Source: Methylomonas sp.
Lineage (GTDB): Bacteria > Pseudomonadota > Gammaproteobacteria > Methylococcales > Methylomonadaceae
Direction of reading: 5' to 3'
NCBI GenBank assembly: GCA_026989715.1
Contig: JALSIU010000163.1
Location: 1-5,757, forward strand
Length of the DNA: 5,757 nt
Shown here: positions 1-5,279 of the stretch, piece after piece
Numbering within the stretch: position 1 is the stretch's first letter
Layout: each line of letters starts with the position of its first letter
Made by a program: the position numbers and the translations under genes
The notes under the pieces: model-generated
What the model was told of the DNA's origin: nothing
What the model saw: only the letters and a program-made list of their open reading frames with translations
The model's database searches: none

Positions 1-202
1 GTCCTGTGAGGCAACCTGCAAAAATTCTGACATCATCACAAAAATTGATGGTTGCTACTTTGGTACTAAGAATATTTTCTAAGGTCGTAGAGGGACGAAA
101 AGGGAGAATAATAAATTCATCCCCTGCAATGTGGACTCCCATAGGAGCGGTATGGGGTTTTCCTTGGTTATTTTGAGTTGTGACAATCGTTTCTTGAATC
201 AT
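1..202 (-). CDS. DUF447 family protein, N-terminal part (cut by window edge)
   Basis: The first 67 codons of a gene read leftward from an ATG at 202-200; the rest lies outside the window. The translation begins MIQETIVTTQ and continues through a HTAPMGV stretch and an ILPFRPSTT stretch. This is the typical start of DUF447 proteins, whose fold resembles FMN-binding split barrels. The family is found in methanogens and in bacteria with H4MPT-linked formaldehyde oxidation, where it sits among cofactor-biosynthesis genes; its reaction is not established as far as I know. The start codon overlaps the stop of the upstream DHPS-like gene as ATGA, so translation is probably coupled and the two are co-transcribed. 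Family assignment comes from the recognisable N-terminus and the operon context; a flavin-dependent or pterin-related role is inference. No frameshift is visible in the part present. Confidence 0.8.
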   Translation of the reverse strand, partial: MIQETIVTTQNNQGKPHTAPMGVHIAGDEFIILPFRPSTTLENILSTKVATINFCDDVRIFAGCLTG

Positions 203-1587
203 GATTTTTTTAAAGTTGTGCCTGCGGGTTTGAAAGTATGCAGGTCTACGGTTTGTTCGTTTAATTTTGCCGCACAGCCCCAGTTTAAAGCTTGGTCTTG
301 ATTAAAGCGTTTGCCAAGTTGCCAAGCGGTTTCTGCACGGGCCAGTTCAACACCTAAGTAAAAAGCATGGCCTGCATCGTCTTCGACCTGTAATTTAGGG
401 TATAAATCAAAAGGGTCGATAGCCGTATGTAAGCCGTCACGATTATAAATATGGATGCCTTCGGTACTGATTTGAATGCGAAAGCTTGGGTCTTTGACTT
501 GGGCGGCAAACTCTTTGATTTCATCGAGTTGATAGGGAAAAGGCGCGGGTTCGTGTAATGCCATTAAATCAGCGTTAATATGCTTGGGTAGGGTGTTATG
601 TTCTTTTGCCGCATGCATAATGCGCCGTGCCAAATCTGCTTCTTTAATGGCGCGGCCGGCATGTTGGCTGACTTCGGTTGCGAGAATATTATTGATATTG
701 AGCTCAGAGCACATTCCCAACAAGAGGGCATTCATACCGGCGGTGTCGGCATGCGTGAGCTCAGTTATATTGCCTACACCCAACATCATATCAATATCAG
801 GGTATTGCTTGCGTACGCTATGGTAGCGCACCACCGATGCCGTAAAACCGAAGTGAATGGGGTCTAAGATGGGGTCAACAATAAATGCTCTGTTTTTTTG
901 TTGTAAAATGTTAATGGCTCTATCTAAGGAGCTTAAATCAGTGTGTTGCTCAGGAATAATGATAGGTATGCTGTCTACTTCATCGGCAATCCATAAGGTA
1001 CTTTCATGTAGGCTAAGCATGTAATCCGCCCCCGCTTTAGCACCACGTAATAAATCATCGGCTTGCAGAGAATCAATGCTCACTTTAAAACCTTCTTGTT
1101 TTAAAGTTTGAATCATGGTTTCCATTTGGGGAAACGGCGTATCGGGTAAGCAACCGATATCAATGACATTAGCCCCGTTATTTTTATAATAATGGGCGCG
1201 CTCTAAGACGGCATCAACACTGACATTAGGGGCATCGACAATTTCTGCAAAAATTTTGACATCGTATTGGCTTAAATCAATATGTTGCATTTTTTTGCCA
1301 AAATATAGCGGCAGGTCTTTGAGCTCATCCGGGCCACGTTCAACAGGAATGCCCAGTGTTTGTGAGAGCGCGTCTAAATCACCTCGGCAACGGCCGGGAA
1401 CGATAAGCTTATCTGCATTAAAGGTCTCTTTTAAACGGCGTGCAAGCATATCGGCGGTCATTAAAGCGGCCACTTTGACACCTATTTGGTGAATGGTGTA
1501 GCTAAAGTCGGGCTGCATTTTCTTTAAGATAAGCTGTAGTTGCTTTTCAGCCAGTTTGCCCGTTAAAAAAAGGATATGTTCGCTCAT
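199..1587 (-). CDS. Dihydropteroate synthase-like protein (DUF6513 type), probable H4MPT biosynthesis enzyme
   Basis: A 462-residue protein that opens with MSEHILFLTG, the usual start of the DUF6513 N-terminal domain (about residues 1-105). A pterin-binding TIM-barrel region related to dihydropteroate synthase follows (about 108-330): EIVDAPNVS at 115-123 stands where FolP has LNVTPDS, VIDIGC at 141-146 matches IDIGGE, VSIDS at 169-173 matches SIDT, and VDPILDPIHFGF at 237-248 matches the DPGIGFG loop. The FolP STRPG loop is replaced by LPDTPFP. A conserved C-terminal region (about 385-440: DPFDLYP, DDAGHAFYLG, WQLGKRF) has no counterpart in FolP. The family occurs with H4MPT genes in methylotrophs and methanogens. 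By analogy it may join the hydroxymethyl-dihydropterin pyrophosphate to a ribofuranosylaminobenzene phosphate instead of p-aminobenzoate; that is inference. It overlaps dmrB upstream and DUF447 downstream by 4 bases (ATGA) each, so it is the middle gene of an operon. Length is normal and the frame intact. Confidence 0.88.
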   Translation of the reverse strand: MSEHILFLTGKLAEKQLQLILKKMQPDFSYTIHQIGVKVAALMTADMLARRLKETFNADKLIVPGRCRGDLDALSQTLGIPVERGPDELKDLPLYFGKKMQHIDLSQYDVKIFAEIVDAPNVSVDAVLERAHYYKNNGANVIDIGCLPDTPFPQMETMIQTLKQEGFKVSIDSLQADDLLRGAKAGADYMLSLHESTLWIADEVDSIPIIIPEQHTDLSSLDRAINILQQKNRAFIVDPILDPIHFGFTASVVRYHSVRKQYPDIDMMLGVGNITELTHADTAGMNALLLGMCSELNINNILATEVSQHAGRAIKEADLARRIMHAAKEHNTLPKHINADLMALHEPAPFPYQLDEIKEFAAQVKDPSFRIQISTEGIHIYNRDGLHTAIDPFDLYPKLQVEDDAGHAFYLGVELARAETAWQLGKRFNQDQALNWGCAAKLNEQTVDLHTFKPAGTTLKKS

Positions 1588-2123
1588 AGTGTTAAGGTAG
1601 CGAGGCGTTGTTGCAGTGCGTGTGCGAGTTCGCTAACGCTTTCGACGACCGTGGTGTATTCAAAGTCGCGTAATTTATCCGTTGCCTCTAAATCAATTTT
1701 ACGTGGATAGACCATAACTTCGCCTCCGGGGGCGGTCGTTTTCATTTCGGGTGCAATATCGCAGGGGTAGACAATGTTTGCAATACGACATTTGCCGGCT
1801 TGGGAATATAAATTGGTGACTAATGAGTCGGCAATCCCTAAGACGCATTTGGCTACCGTATTTGAGGTAGTCGGTGCTAGCACTAATGTATGGTAATATC
1901 CTTTATAAAATAAGCCGACAGGAGGAGCTGATGCAGCTTTGTCGCGGTAAATGCGGACTTTGTTGCGTAGGTCGTTAATTTGTATGCCATACATTTTTAA
2001 GACTTCCTCGCCCGCTTGGCTAAGGTATAAATCGACATTATCCAAGGTTAGCATAAGTGCTATGCATTCTTCGATATAATGTCCTGAACCGGTAACGGCC
2101 CATGCGATGCGAGGTTGATCCAT
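1584..2123 (-). CDS. dmrB: Dihydromethanopterin reductase (acceptor), DmrB-like flavoprotein
   Basis: A 179-residue cytosolic flavoprotein of the archaeal-type flavoprotein family (same superfamily as Dfp/UbiX). It opens with RIAWAVTGSGHYIEEC, in which TGSGH (11-15) is the FMN phosphate-binding loop. APTTSNTVAKCV (83-94) is the second flavin-binding loop, and YPCDIAP (119-125) is a late conserved segment. This pattern is that of DmrB, which reduces dihydromethanopterin to tetrahydromethanopterin as the last step of cofactor synthesis. The protein stops shortly after the flavodoxin-like domain and has no CxxCxxC clusters, so it lacks the ferredoxin domain seen in some archaeal relatives. It is the first gene of the minus-strand operon; its stop overlaps the ATG of the DHPS-like gene. 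No good Shine-Dalgarno sequence precedes its ATG. The related AfpA archaeoflavoprotein is the main alternative name; the H4MPT neighbours favour DmrB. Confidence 0.82.
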   Translation of the reverse strand: MDQPRIAWAVTGSGHYIEECIALMLTLDNVDLYLSQAGEEVLKMYGIQINDLRNKVRIYRDKAASAPPVGLFYKGYYHTLVLAPTTSNTVAKCVLGIADSLVTNLYSQAGKCRIANIVYPCDIAPEMKTTAPGGEVMVYPRKIDLEATDKLRDFEYTTVVESVSELAHALQQRLATLTL

Positions 2124-2144
2124 GCTGAGTTAAGAGGCTATAAA
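2115..2144 (+). promoter_or_regulatory. Possible sigma70-type promoter for folP
   Basis: TTGATC at 2115-2120 and TATAAA at 2139-2144 are spaced by 18 bases, matching the sigma70 consensus at 4 of 6 and 5 of 6 positions. The -35 would sit on the first codons of the divergent dmrB gene, so the two transcripts would face away from each other with overlapping control regions. The predicted leader to the preferred folP start would be roughly 65-70 bases. Prediction only. Confidence 0.3.
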
Positions 2145-2152
2145 AACTTTCT

Positions 2153-2158
2153 ATTATA
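2153..2158 (-). promoter_or_regulatory. Possible -10 box for the dmrB operon
   Basis: Read on the minus strand this is a perfect TATAAT. It would place the transcript start about 20-25 bases before the dmrB ATG. No sequence like TTGACA is found at 16-18 bases upstream (the region reads GCCACC), so this is a weak prediction resting on the -10 alone and on its place in the divergent dmrB/folP region. Confidence 0.3.
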
Positions 2159-2209
2159 TATGCTAACTTACTGAGGGTGGCGTATTCTTTTGATAAAAAT
2201 ATTTATTTT

Positions 2210-2213
2210 GGAG
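2210..2213 (+). promoter_or_regulatory. folP: Ribosome binding site that decides the folP start
   Basis: GGAG five bases before the ATG at 2219 is a good Shine-Dalgarno match. The alternative GTG at 2177 has only a GAGG abutting it, too close to work well. This supports the shorter protein. Confidence 0.6.
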
Positions 2214-2218
2214 TGCAA

Positions 2219-3055
2219 ATGGGTTTGTTGCGTCACATGACACAGCCAATGATTATGGGGATATTAAATGTTACCCCGGATAGTTTTTCAGACGGCGGGA
2301 AATTCACAGGTATTGATAATGCTTTGGCACAAGTGCAAAAAATGTGGGATGAGGGTGCAAAAATTATTGATATTGGCGGTGAATCGACCCGCCCGGGCGC
2401 GGAGCCTGTTTCGGCGGAAGAGCAAGTGCGACGTGTTGTTCCTGTGATTCAGGCGATTCGCGCTAATTTTTCAGAAGAGATGGCGATTAGTATTGATACG
2501 ACCTTAAGTGCTGTGGCGGCTCAGGCAGTTGCCGCCGGTGCAACTTTAATTAATGATGTGTCGGCGGGCTTAAATGATAAAGCTATTCTCTCTGTTGCTG
2601 CTGAATGTGATGTGCCTATTATTTTGATGCATATGCAAGGACAGCCTAAAACCATGCAAGCTGCACCTTATTATACTGATGTCGTGGCTGAAGTTTGTGC
2701 ACATTTACAAACGCGCATTGATGCGGCTTTAGCGGCGGGAGTGGCTAAGCATCATATCGGTATTGACCCCGGTATTGGTTTTGGTAAACGTAAGCAAGAT
2801 AATTTGGATTTATTGGCCCATTTGGATCAGTTTGTGGGGATGGGCTATCCGGTGTTATTGGGAACGAGTCGTAAGCGTTTTATGGGGAGCATCTGTGCGG
2901 TGGAGCAGCCCAGTGAATTGGTTACTGCAACAGCAGTGACCACCGCTCTTGGTGTTATGCAGGGCGTACAAATGTTTCGAGTACATGATGTGCAAGAAAA
3001 CAAACAGGCTTTAGAGGTTGCATGGGCGGTAAAGTCTGCTGTGGTGAGGCGTTAA
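2219..3055 (+). CDS. folP: Dihydropteroate synthase (folate pathway)
   Basis: A cytosolic enzyme that condenses 6-hydroxymethyl-7,8-dihydropterin pyrophosphate with p-aminobenzoate to give 7,8-dihydropteroate; it is the sulfonamide target. All signatures are present (numbering from the ATG at 2219): GILNVTPDSFSDGG at 14-27, IDIGGESTRPGA at 50-61, SIDT at 91-94, IND at 112-114, MHMQG at 137-141, DPGIGFGK at 183-190, SRKRF at 217-221 and RVHD at 254-257. The 278-residue length and motif positions fall within a few residues of E. coli FolP. An upstream in-frame GTG at 2177 would add 14 residues. I prefer the ATG at 2219 because GGAG at 2210-2213 lies 5 bases before it and the extra residues match nothing known in FolP. 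It is divergent from the H4MPT trio. It is not followed by glmM, which is the common downstream neighbour in gammaproteobacteria. Confidence 0.96.
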   Translation: MGLLRHMTQPMIMGILNVTPDSFSDGGKFTGIDNALAQVQKMWDEGAKIIDIGGESTRPGAEPVSAEEQVRRVVPVIQAIRANFSEEMAISIDTTLSAVAAQAVAAGATLINDVSAGLNDKAILSVAAECDVPIILMHMQGQPKTMQAAPYYTDVVAEVCAHLQTRIDAALAAGVAKHHIGIDPGIGFGKRKQDNLDLLAHLDQFVGMGYPVLLGTSRKRFMGSICAVEQPSELVTATAVTTALGVMQGVQMFRVHDVQENKQALEVAWAVKSAVVRR

Positions 3056-3136
3056 AATATTGAGCTTACTTTACTTCCCACATTCCGCCCCCCTAAATTA
3101 GCCGCATTTTTTCAAGGCTTGGTTCTATGTTTTTGA

Positions 3137-3164
3137 TTGATTATGCATATTAGGTATGTATAAT
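3137..3164 (+). promoter_or_regulatory. Possible sigma70-type promoter in the folP downstream gap
   Basis: TTGATT at 3137-3142 and a perfect TATAAT at 3159-3164 are separated by 16 bases. It lies about 250 bases before the cyclo-ligase start, so it may have served the decayed antitoxin locus and may now drive the downstream gene through a long leader. Prediction from consensus only. Confidence 0.35.
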
Positions 3165-3240
3165 TTTGAAGAAGCCGCAAAACAGCTCTCTATGATTCTA
3201 TGGCAATAGTGCAAGCAGATTATGCTTCACAAGCAAAAAT

Positions 3241-3336
3241 AAAGGAACAACTCGAATAACTATTATGCTTGACAATGAAGTTTTAAATGATTTTTGATTA
3301 AAAGAAAGCCAAGAAGGTATTGGTTATCAAACGCTT
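3241..3336 (+). pseudogene. Remnant of a ribbon-helix-helix (CopG/BrnA-like) antitoxin gene
   Basis: The frame starting at 3241 reads TTRITIMLDNEVLNDF, then a TGA stop at 3295-3297, then LKESQEGIGYQTL to 3336. This pattern (basic residue, ITIxLDxEVLxxF, a short charged linker ending in GxGYQTL) is the core of CopG/BrnA-type antitoxins, which bind DNA through a ribbon-helix-helix fold and neutralise a partner toxin. The in-frame stop breaks the domain. The expected INxALR continuation after YQTL is missing, and the frame runs into a TAA at 3370-3372. No intact start in this frame precedes it and no partner toxin is seen. The remnant is short, so the call rests on recognising the motif; a chance resemblance is possible but unlikely given two motif halves in the same frame at the right distance. 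Confidence 0.5.
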
Positions 3337-3417
3337 AGGCAGAGGGTGGGAAGTACCTCTGTTTTGACGTAAAAAATCGCGTCTTTTTCCATCATATTCT
3401 GTTTTTTCTCTTTCATT

Positions 3418-4026
3418 ATGTTGCAATCCAAAGCTGAACAGCGTCGTGCTGCTTATGATGCACGTCAGCTACAAGAAAATAAAGATATTGTCAGTCAAAA
3501 AATCTGTGCCGGTGTTTTGGCACTTAAGGCTTATCAACAAGCGAGTACTGTTTTATGGTATTTACATTGCCGTTCTGAAGTGCGTACTTATCAAACGGTA
3601 CAGGCTGAAATTCAGCGTCAAAATAAACGTGTCGTTATTCCTTATTGTACTGAAGATGAACAAGGCAATCCCCAGTTAGGTCTGTGGTGGGTACAGAGTT
3701 TATCCGAGTTAGTGCCCGGTACCTGGGGTATTTTAGAGCCGCCTAAATCGAGGTGGCATGATGCTGATAGGCATATCTTTCCGGAAGCACTCGATTTTAT
3801 CGTAACACCTGGGGTGGCTTTTGATGCTACGGGGGGCAGATTGGGAAATGGTGCCGGTTATTACGACCGGTTATTGGCAGCGGTTGGACAGCACACTTAT
3901 TTGTTGGGTATCGGTTTTGACTGTCAAATGGTCGAGCAGGTTGCTATGCAGGCGTATGATGTTTATATGGATGCCGTGATGACAGAGCATCATTTTTATC
4001 AAGCGATAAGTGCGATAGCATCATAA
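3418..4026 (+). CDS. fau: 5-formyltetrahydrofolate cyclo-ligase (MTHF synthetase)
   Basis: A 202-residue cytosolic enzyme that converts 5-formyl-H4folate with ATP to 5,10-methenyl-H4folate, returning the storage or dead-end form to the active folate pool. Family signatures: SEVRT at 53-57 (usually SEVDT; the Glu contacts the folate), GILEP at 104-108, and VTPGVAFD followed by GGRLGNGAGYYDRLL (129-153), the ATP/substrate glycine-rich loop. The loop reads GAGYYDR where many homologues have GGGYYDR, a mild change. The basic N-terminus (K5, R9, R10) fits the ATP-binding helix. D181 and D185-AVMTE complete the family C-terminus. Length is typical. The ATG at 3418 has no clear Shine-Dalgarno sequence, but no better in-frame start is available. 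In E. coli the gene is also called ygfA. It is a folate-cycle gene like folP upstream, though the 362-base gap makes a shared transcript uncertain. Confidence 0.93.
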   Translation: MLQSKAEQRRAAYDARQLQENKDIVSQKICAGVLALKAYQQASTVLWYLHCRSEVRTYQTVQAEIQRQNKRVVIPYCTEDEQGNPQLGLWWVQSLSELVPGTWGILEPPKSRWHDADRHIFPEALDFIVTPGVAFDATGGRLGNGAGYYDRLLAAVGQHTYLLGIGFDCQMVEQVAMQAYDVYMDAVMTEHHFYQAISAIAS

Positions 4027-4095
4027 TCCTTGTGTCATATCATCTTGCGCTATATTTTGTAGCCGGCAAGGTATTTTTACTCTCGACAAGTCCTT

Positions 4096-5226
4096 ATGTT
4101 ACAAACTGATACTGCTTCTTGGCCGGATACGCCTGCTTTTGTGCTTGATGCGCAAGCAATACAACAATCTTGTGATACGTTGACTTATTTGCGGCGTGAG
4201 TCTGGGTGTCGTGTTTTATATTCTATTAAGGCTCTCCCTTTTATGCCTGTTTTGCAGTGGATACAGCCTTATGTGGATGGTTTTTCGGTCAGTTCCTTAT
4301 TTGAAGCTAAGTTGGCGCATGCAGTATTAACTAAAGAGCAAAGCATTCATTTGAGTACGCCAGGCATTAAAACGGCGGAAGTTGATGAGTTGATCCGTGT
4401 ATGCAGTCATATAAGTTGCAATTCATTGACTCAGCGGCAGCATTTTTTGTCATTACCACAGCAATCGGTTTCGGTCGGTTTGCGTGTCAATCCTAAGCTT
4501 TCTTTTGCGCTTGATAGGCGTTTTGATCCTTGTCGGTTACATTCTAAATTAGGTGTTGATATCAATAGTATTAATGCGGATAGTTTGTTGGGTATTTCCG
4601 GCTTGCATGTGCATACTGTTTTTTCTGAACGACATTATGCGCCGTTATTGCAAACTGTGGCATGGCTCAAACAAAAACTAGGCCGGTATTTTGCTCAATT
4701 ACAGTGGCTTAATCTAGGTGGCGGTTACTTAATTAAGCAAATGCGTGACCAGCAGGCTTTTATTCAATTAGTTAAAGCCTTACGCGAACAATATGGTTTG
4801 GAGGTTTATATAGAGCCGGGTAAAGGTGTTGTGGGAGATGCGGTGATACTGCATGCTACTATTATTGATTGCTTTCATAGCGATGGTAAAGTCATTGCTG
4901 TGCTGGATACGTCTATTAACCATAATCCGGAAGTGTTCGAATATCAGCGTCAGCCGGAGATTGCCGAAAGTCACCACGGCGGCCGGTTTAGTGCCATTTT
5001 AGTGGGGGCGACTTGTCTGGCCGGGGATGTGTTCGGTGAATATCACTTTGAGCAAGCAGTCAAAATAGGCGATAGAATTCGTTTTACGAACGTGGGGGCT
5101 TATACTTTGGTAAAAGCAAATCGTTTTAATGGTTATAATTTTCCTGCTATATATGGCCATACTCAGGGTAAATTTACTGTGTTAAAACAGTATGATTATG
5201 AAAATTATCGCCAATTTTGGGAGTAG
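4096..5226 (+). CDS. nspC: Carboxynorspermidine/carboxyspermidine decarboxylase
   Basis: A 376-residue PLP enzyme of the alanine-racemase-fold (fold III) decarboxylases. It removes CO2 from carboxynorspermidine or carboxyspermidine to give norspermidine or spermidine, the last step of the aspartate-semialdehyde route. Visible features: TPAFVLD at 12-18, the PLP-binding lysine in SIKALP (K45), SSLFEAKL at 66-73, SKLG at 150-153, HVHT at 171-174, the phosphate-binding NLGGGY at 206-211, EPGKGVV at 240-246, the LDTSINHNPEV segment (270-280), GATCLAGD (304-311, with catalytic C307 and D311) and the AYT and RFNGYNFP segments (335-350). The CLAGD and FNG motifs mark NspC rather than diaminopimelate or ornithine decarboxylases. 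The usual partner, carboxynorspermidine dehydrogenase, is not in the window. Spacing is 69 bases from the cyclo-ligase gene, with no clear ribosome site before the ATG. Frame intact. Confidence 0.92.
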   Translation: MLQTDTASWPDTPAFVLDAQAIQQSCDTLTYLRRESGCRVLYSIKALPFMPVLQWIQPYVDGFSVSSLFEAKLAHAVLTKEQSIHLSTPGIKTAEVDELIRVCSHISCNSLTQRQHFLSLPQQSVSVGLRVNPKLSFALDRRFDPCRLHSKLGVDINSINADSLLGISGLHVHTVFSERHYAPLLQTVAWLKQKLGRYFAQLQWLNLGGGYLIKQMRDQQAFIQLVKALREQYGLEVYIEPGKGVVGDAVILHATIIDCFHSDGKVIAVLDTSINHNPEVFEYQRQPEIAESHHGGRFSAILVGATCLAGDVFGEYHFEQAVKIGDRIRFTNVGAYTLVKANRFNGYNFPAIYGHTQGKFTVLKQYDYENYRQFWE

Positions 5227-5279
5227 TGTGGAGAACAAGGATTGTTAATTTCTAATGCAATATTAAAGAGATATTATTG

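Larger units (their letters stand above)
3056..3417. other. Gene-free 362-base gap between folP and the cyclo-ligase gene
   Basis: No intact gene is visible here on either strand. The stretch is AT-rich and contains a possible promoter (3137-3164), a decayed antitoxin-like reading frame (3241-3336), and two weak hairpins followed by short T runs (stem CAGAGG/CCTCTG at 3340-3361 then TTTT; GACG/CGTC at 3366-3383 then TTTTT). A 19-codon open frame at 3200-3259 (begins MAIVQADYAS) resembles nothing I know. The overall look is that of a small lost gene or toxin-antitoxin locus between two housekeeping genes. I see no convincing terminator for folP and no 6S RNA, although 6S RNA precedes the cyclo-ligase gene in many gammaproteobacteria. 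Confidence 0.6.

Noticed and set aside
584..867. Two overlapping plus-strand open frames (80 and 89 codons)
   Set aside because: They lie antisense within the well-supported DHPS-like gene, have no family resemblance and no good ribosome sites.
1256..1492. Plus-strand open frame of 78 codons
   Set aside because: Antisense shadow of the N-terminal domain of the DHPS-like gene; composition typical of an antisense frame.
3200..3259. 19-codon open frame starting MAIVQADYAS
   Set aside because: No ribosome site, no recognised family and very short; chance occurrence is likely.
3340..3388. Two small hairpins followed by T runs, possible terminators
   Set aside because: Stems of only 6 and 4 base pairs with large loops and short T tracts; too weak to call.
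3056..3417. 6S RNA (ssrS), which often precedes the cyclo-ligase gene in gammaproteobacteria
   Set aside because: No long imperfect hairpin with the typical closing stem and central bubble is visible, and part of the region reads as a broken antitoxin gene.
3446..3679. Plus-strand open frame of 77 codons inside the cyclo-ligase gene
   Set aside because: Out-of-frame shadow of a gene whose own frame carries all family motifs.
4780..4977. Minus-strand open frame of 65 codons
   Set aside because: Antisense to the PLP-binding half of nspC; no recognisable features.
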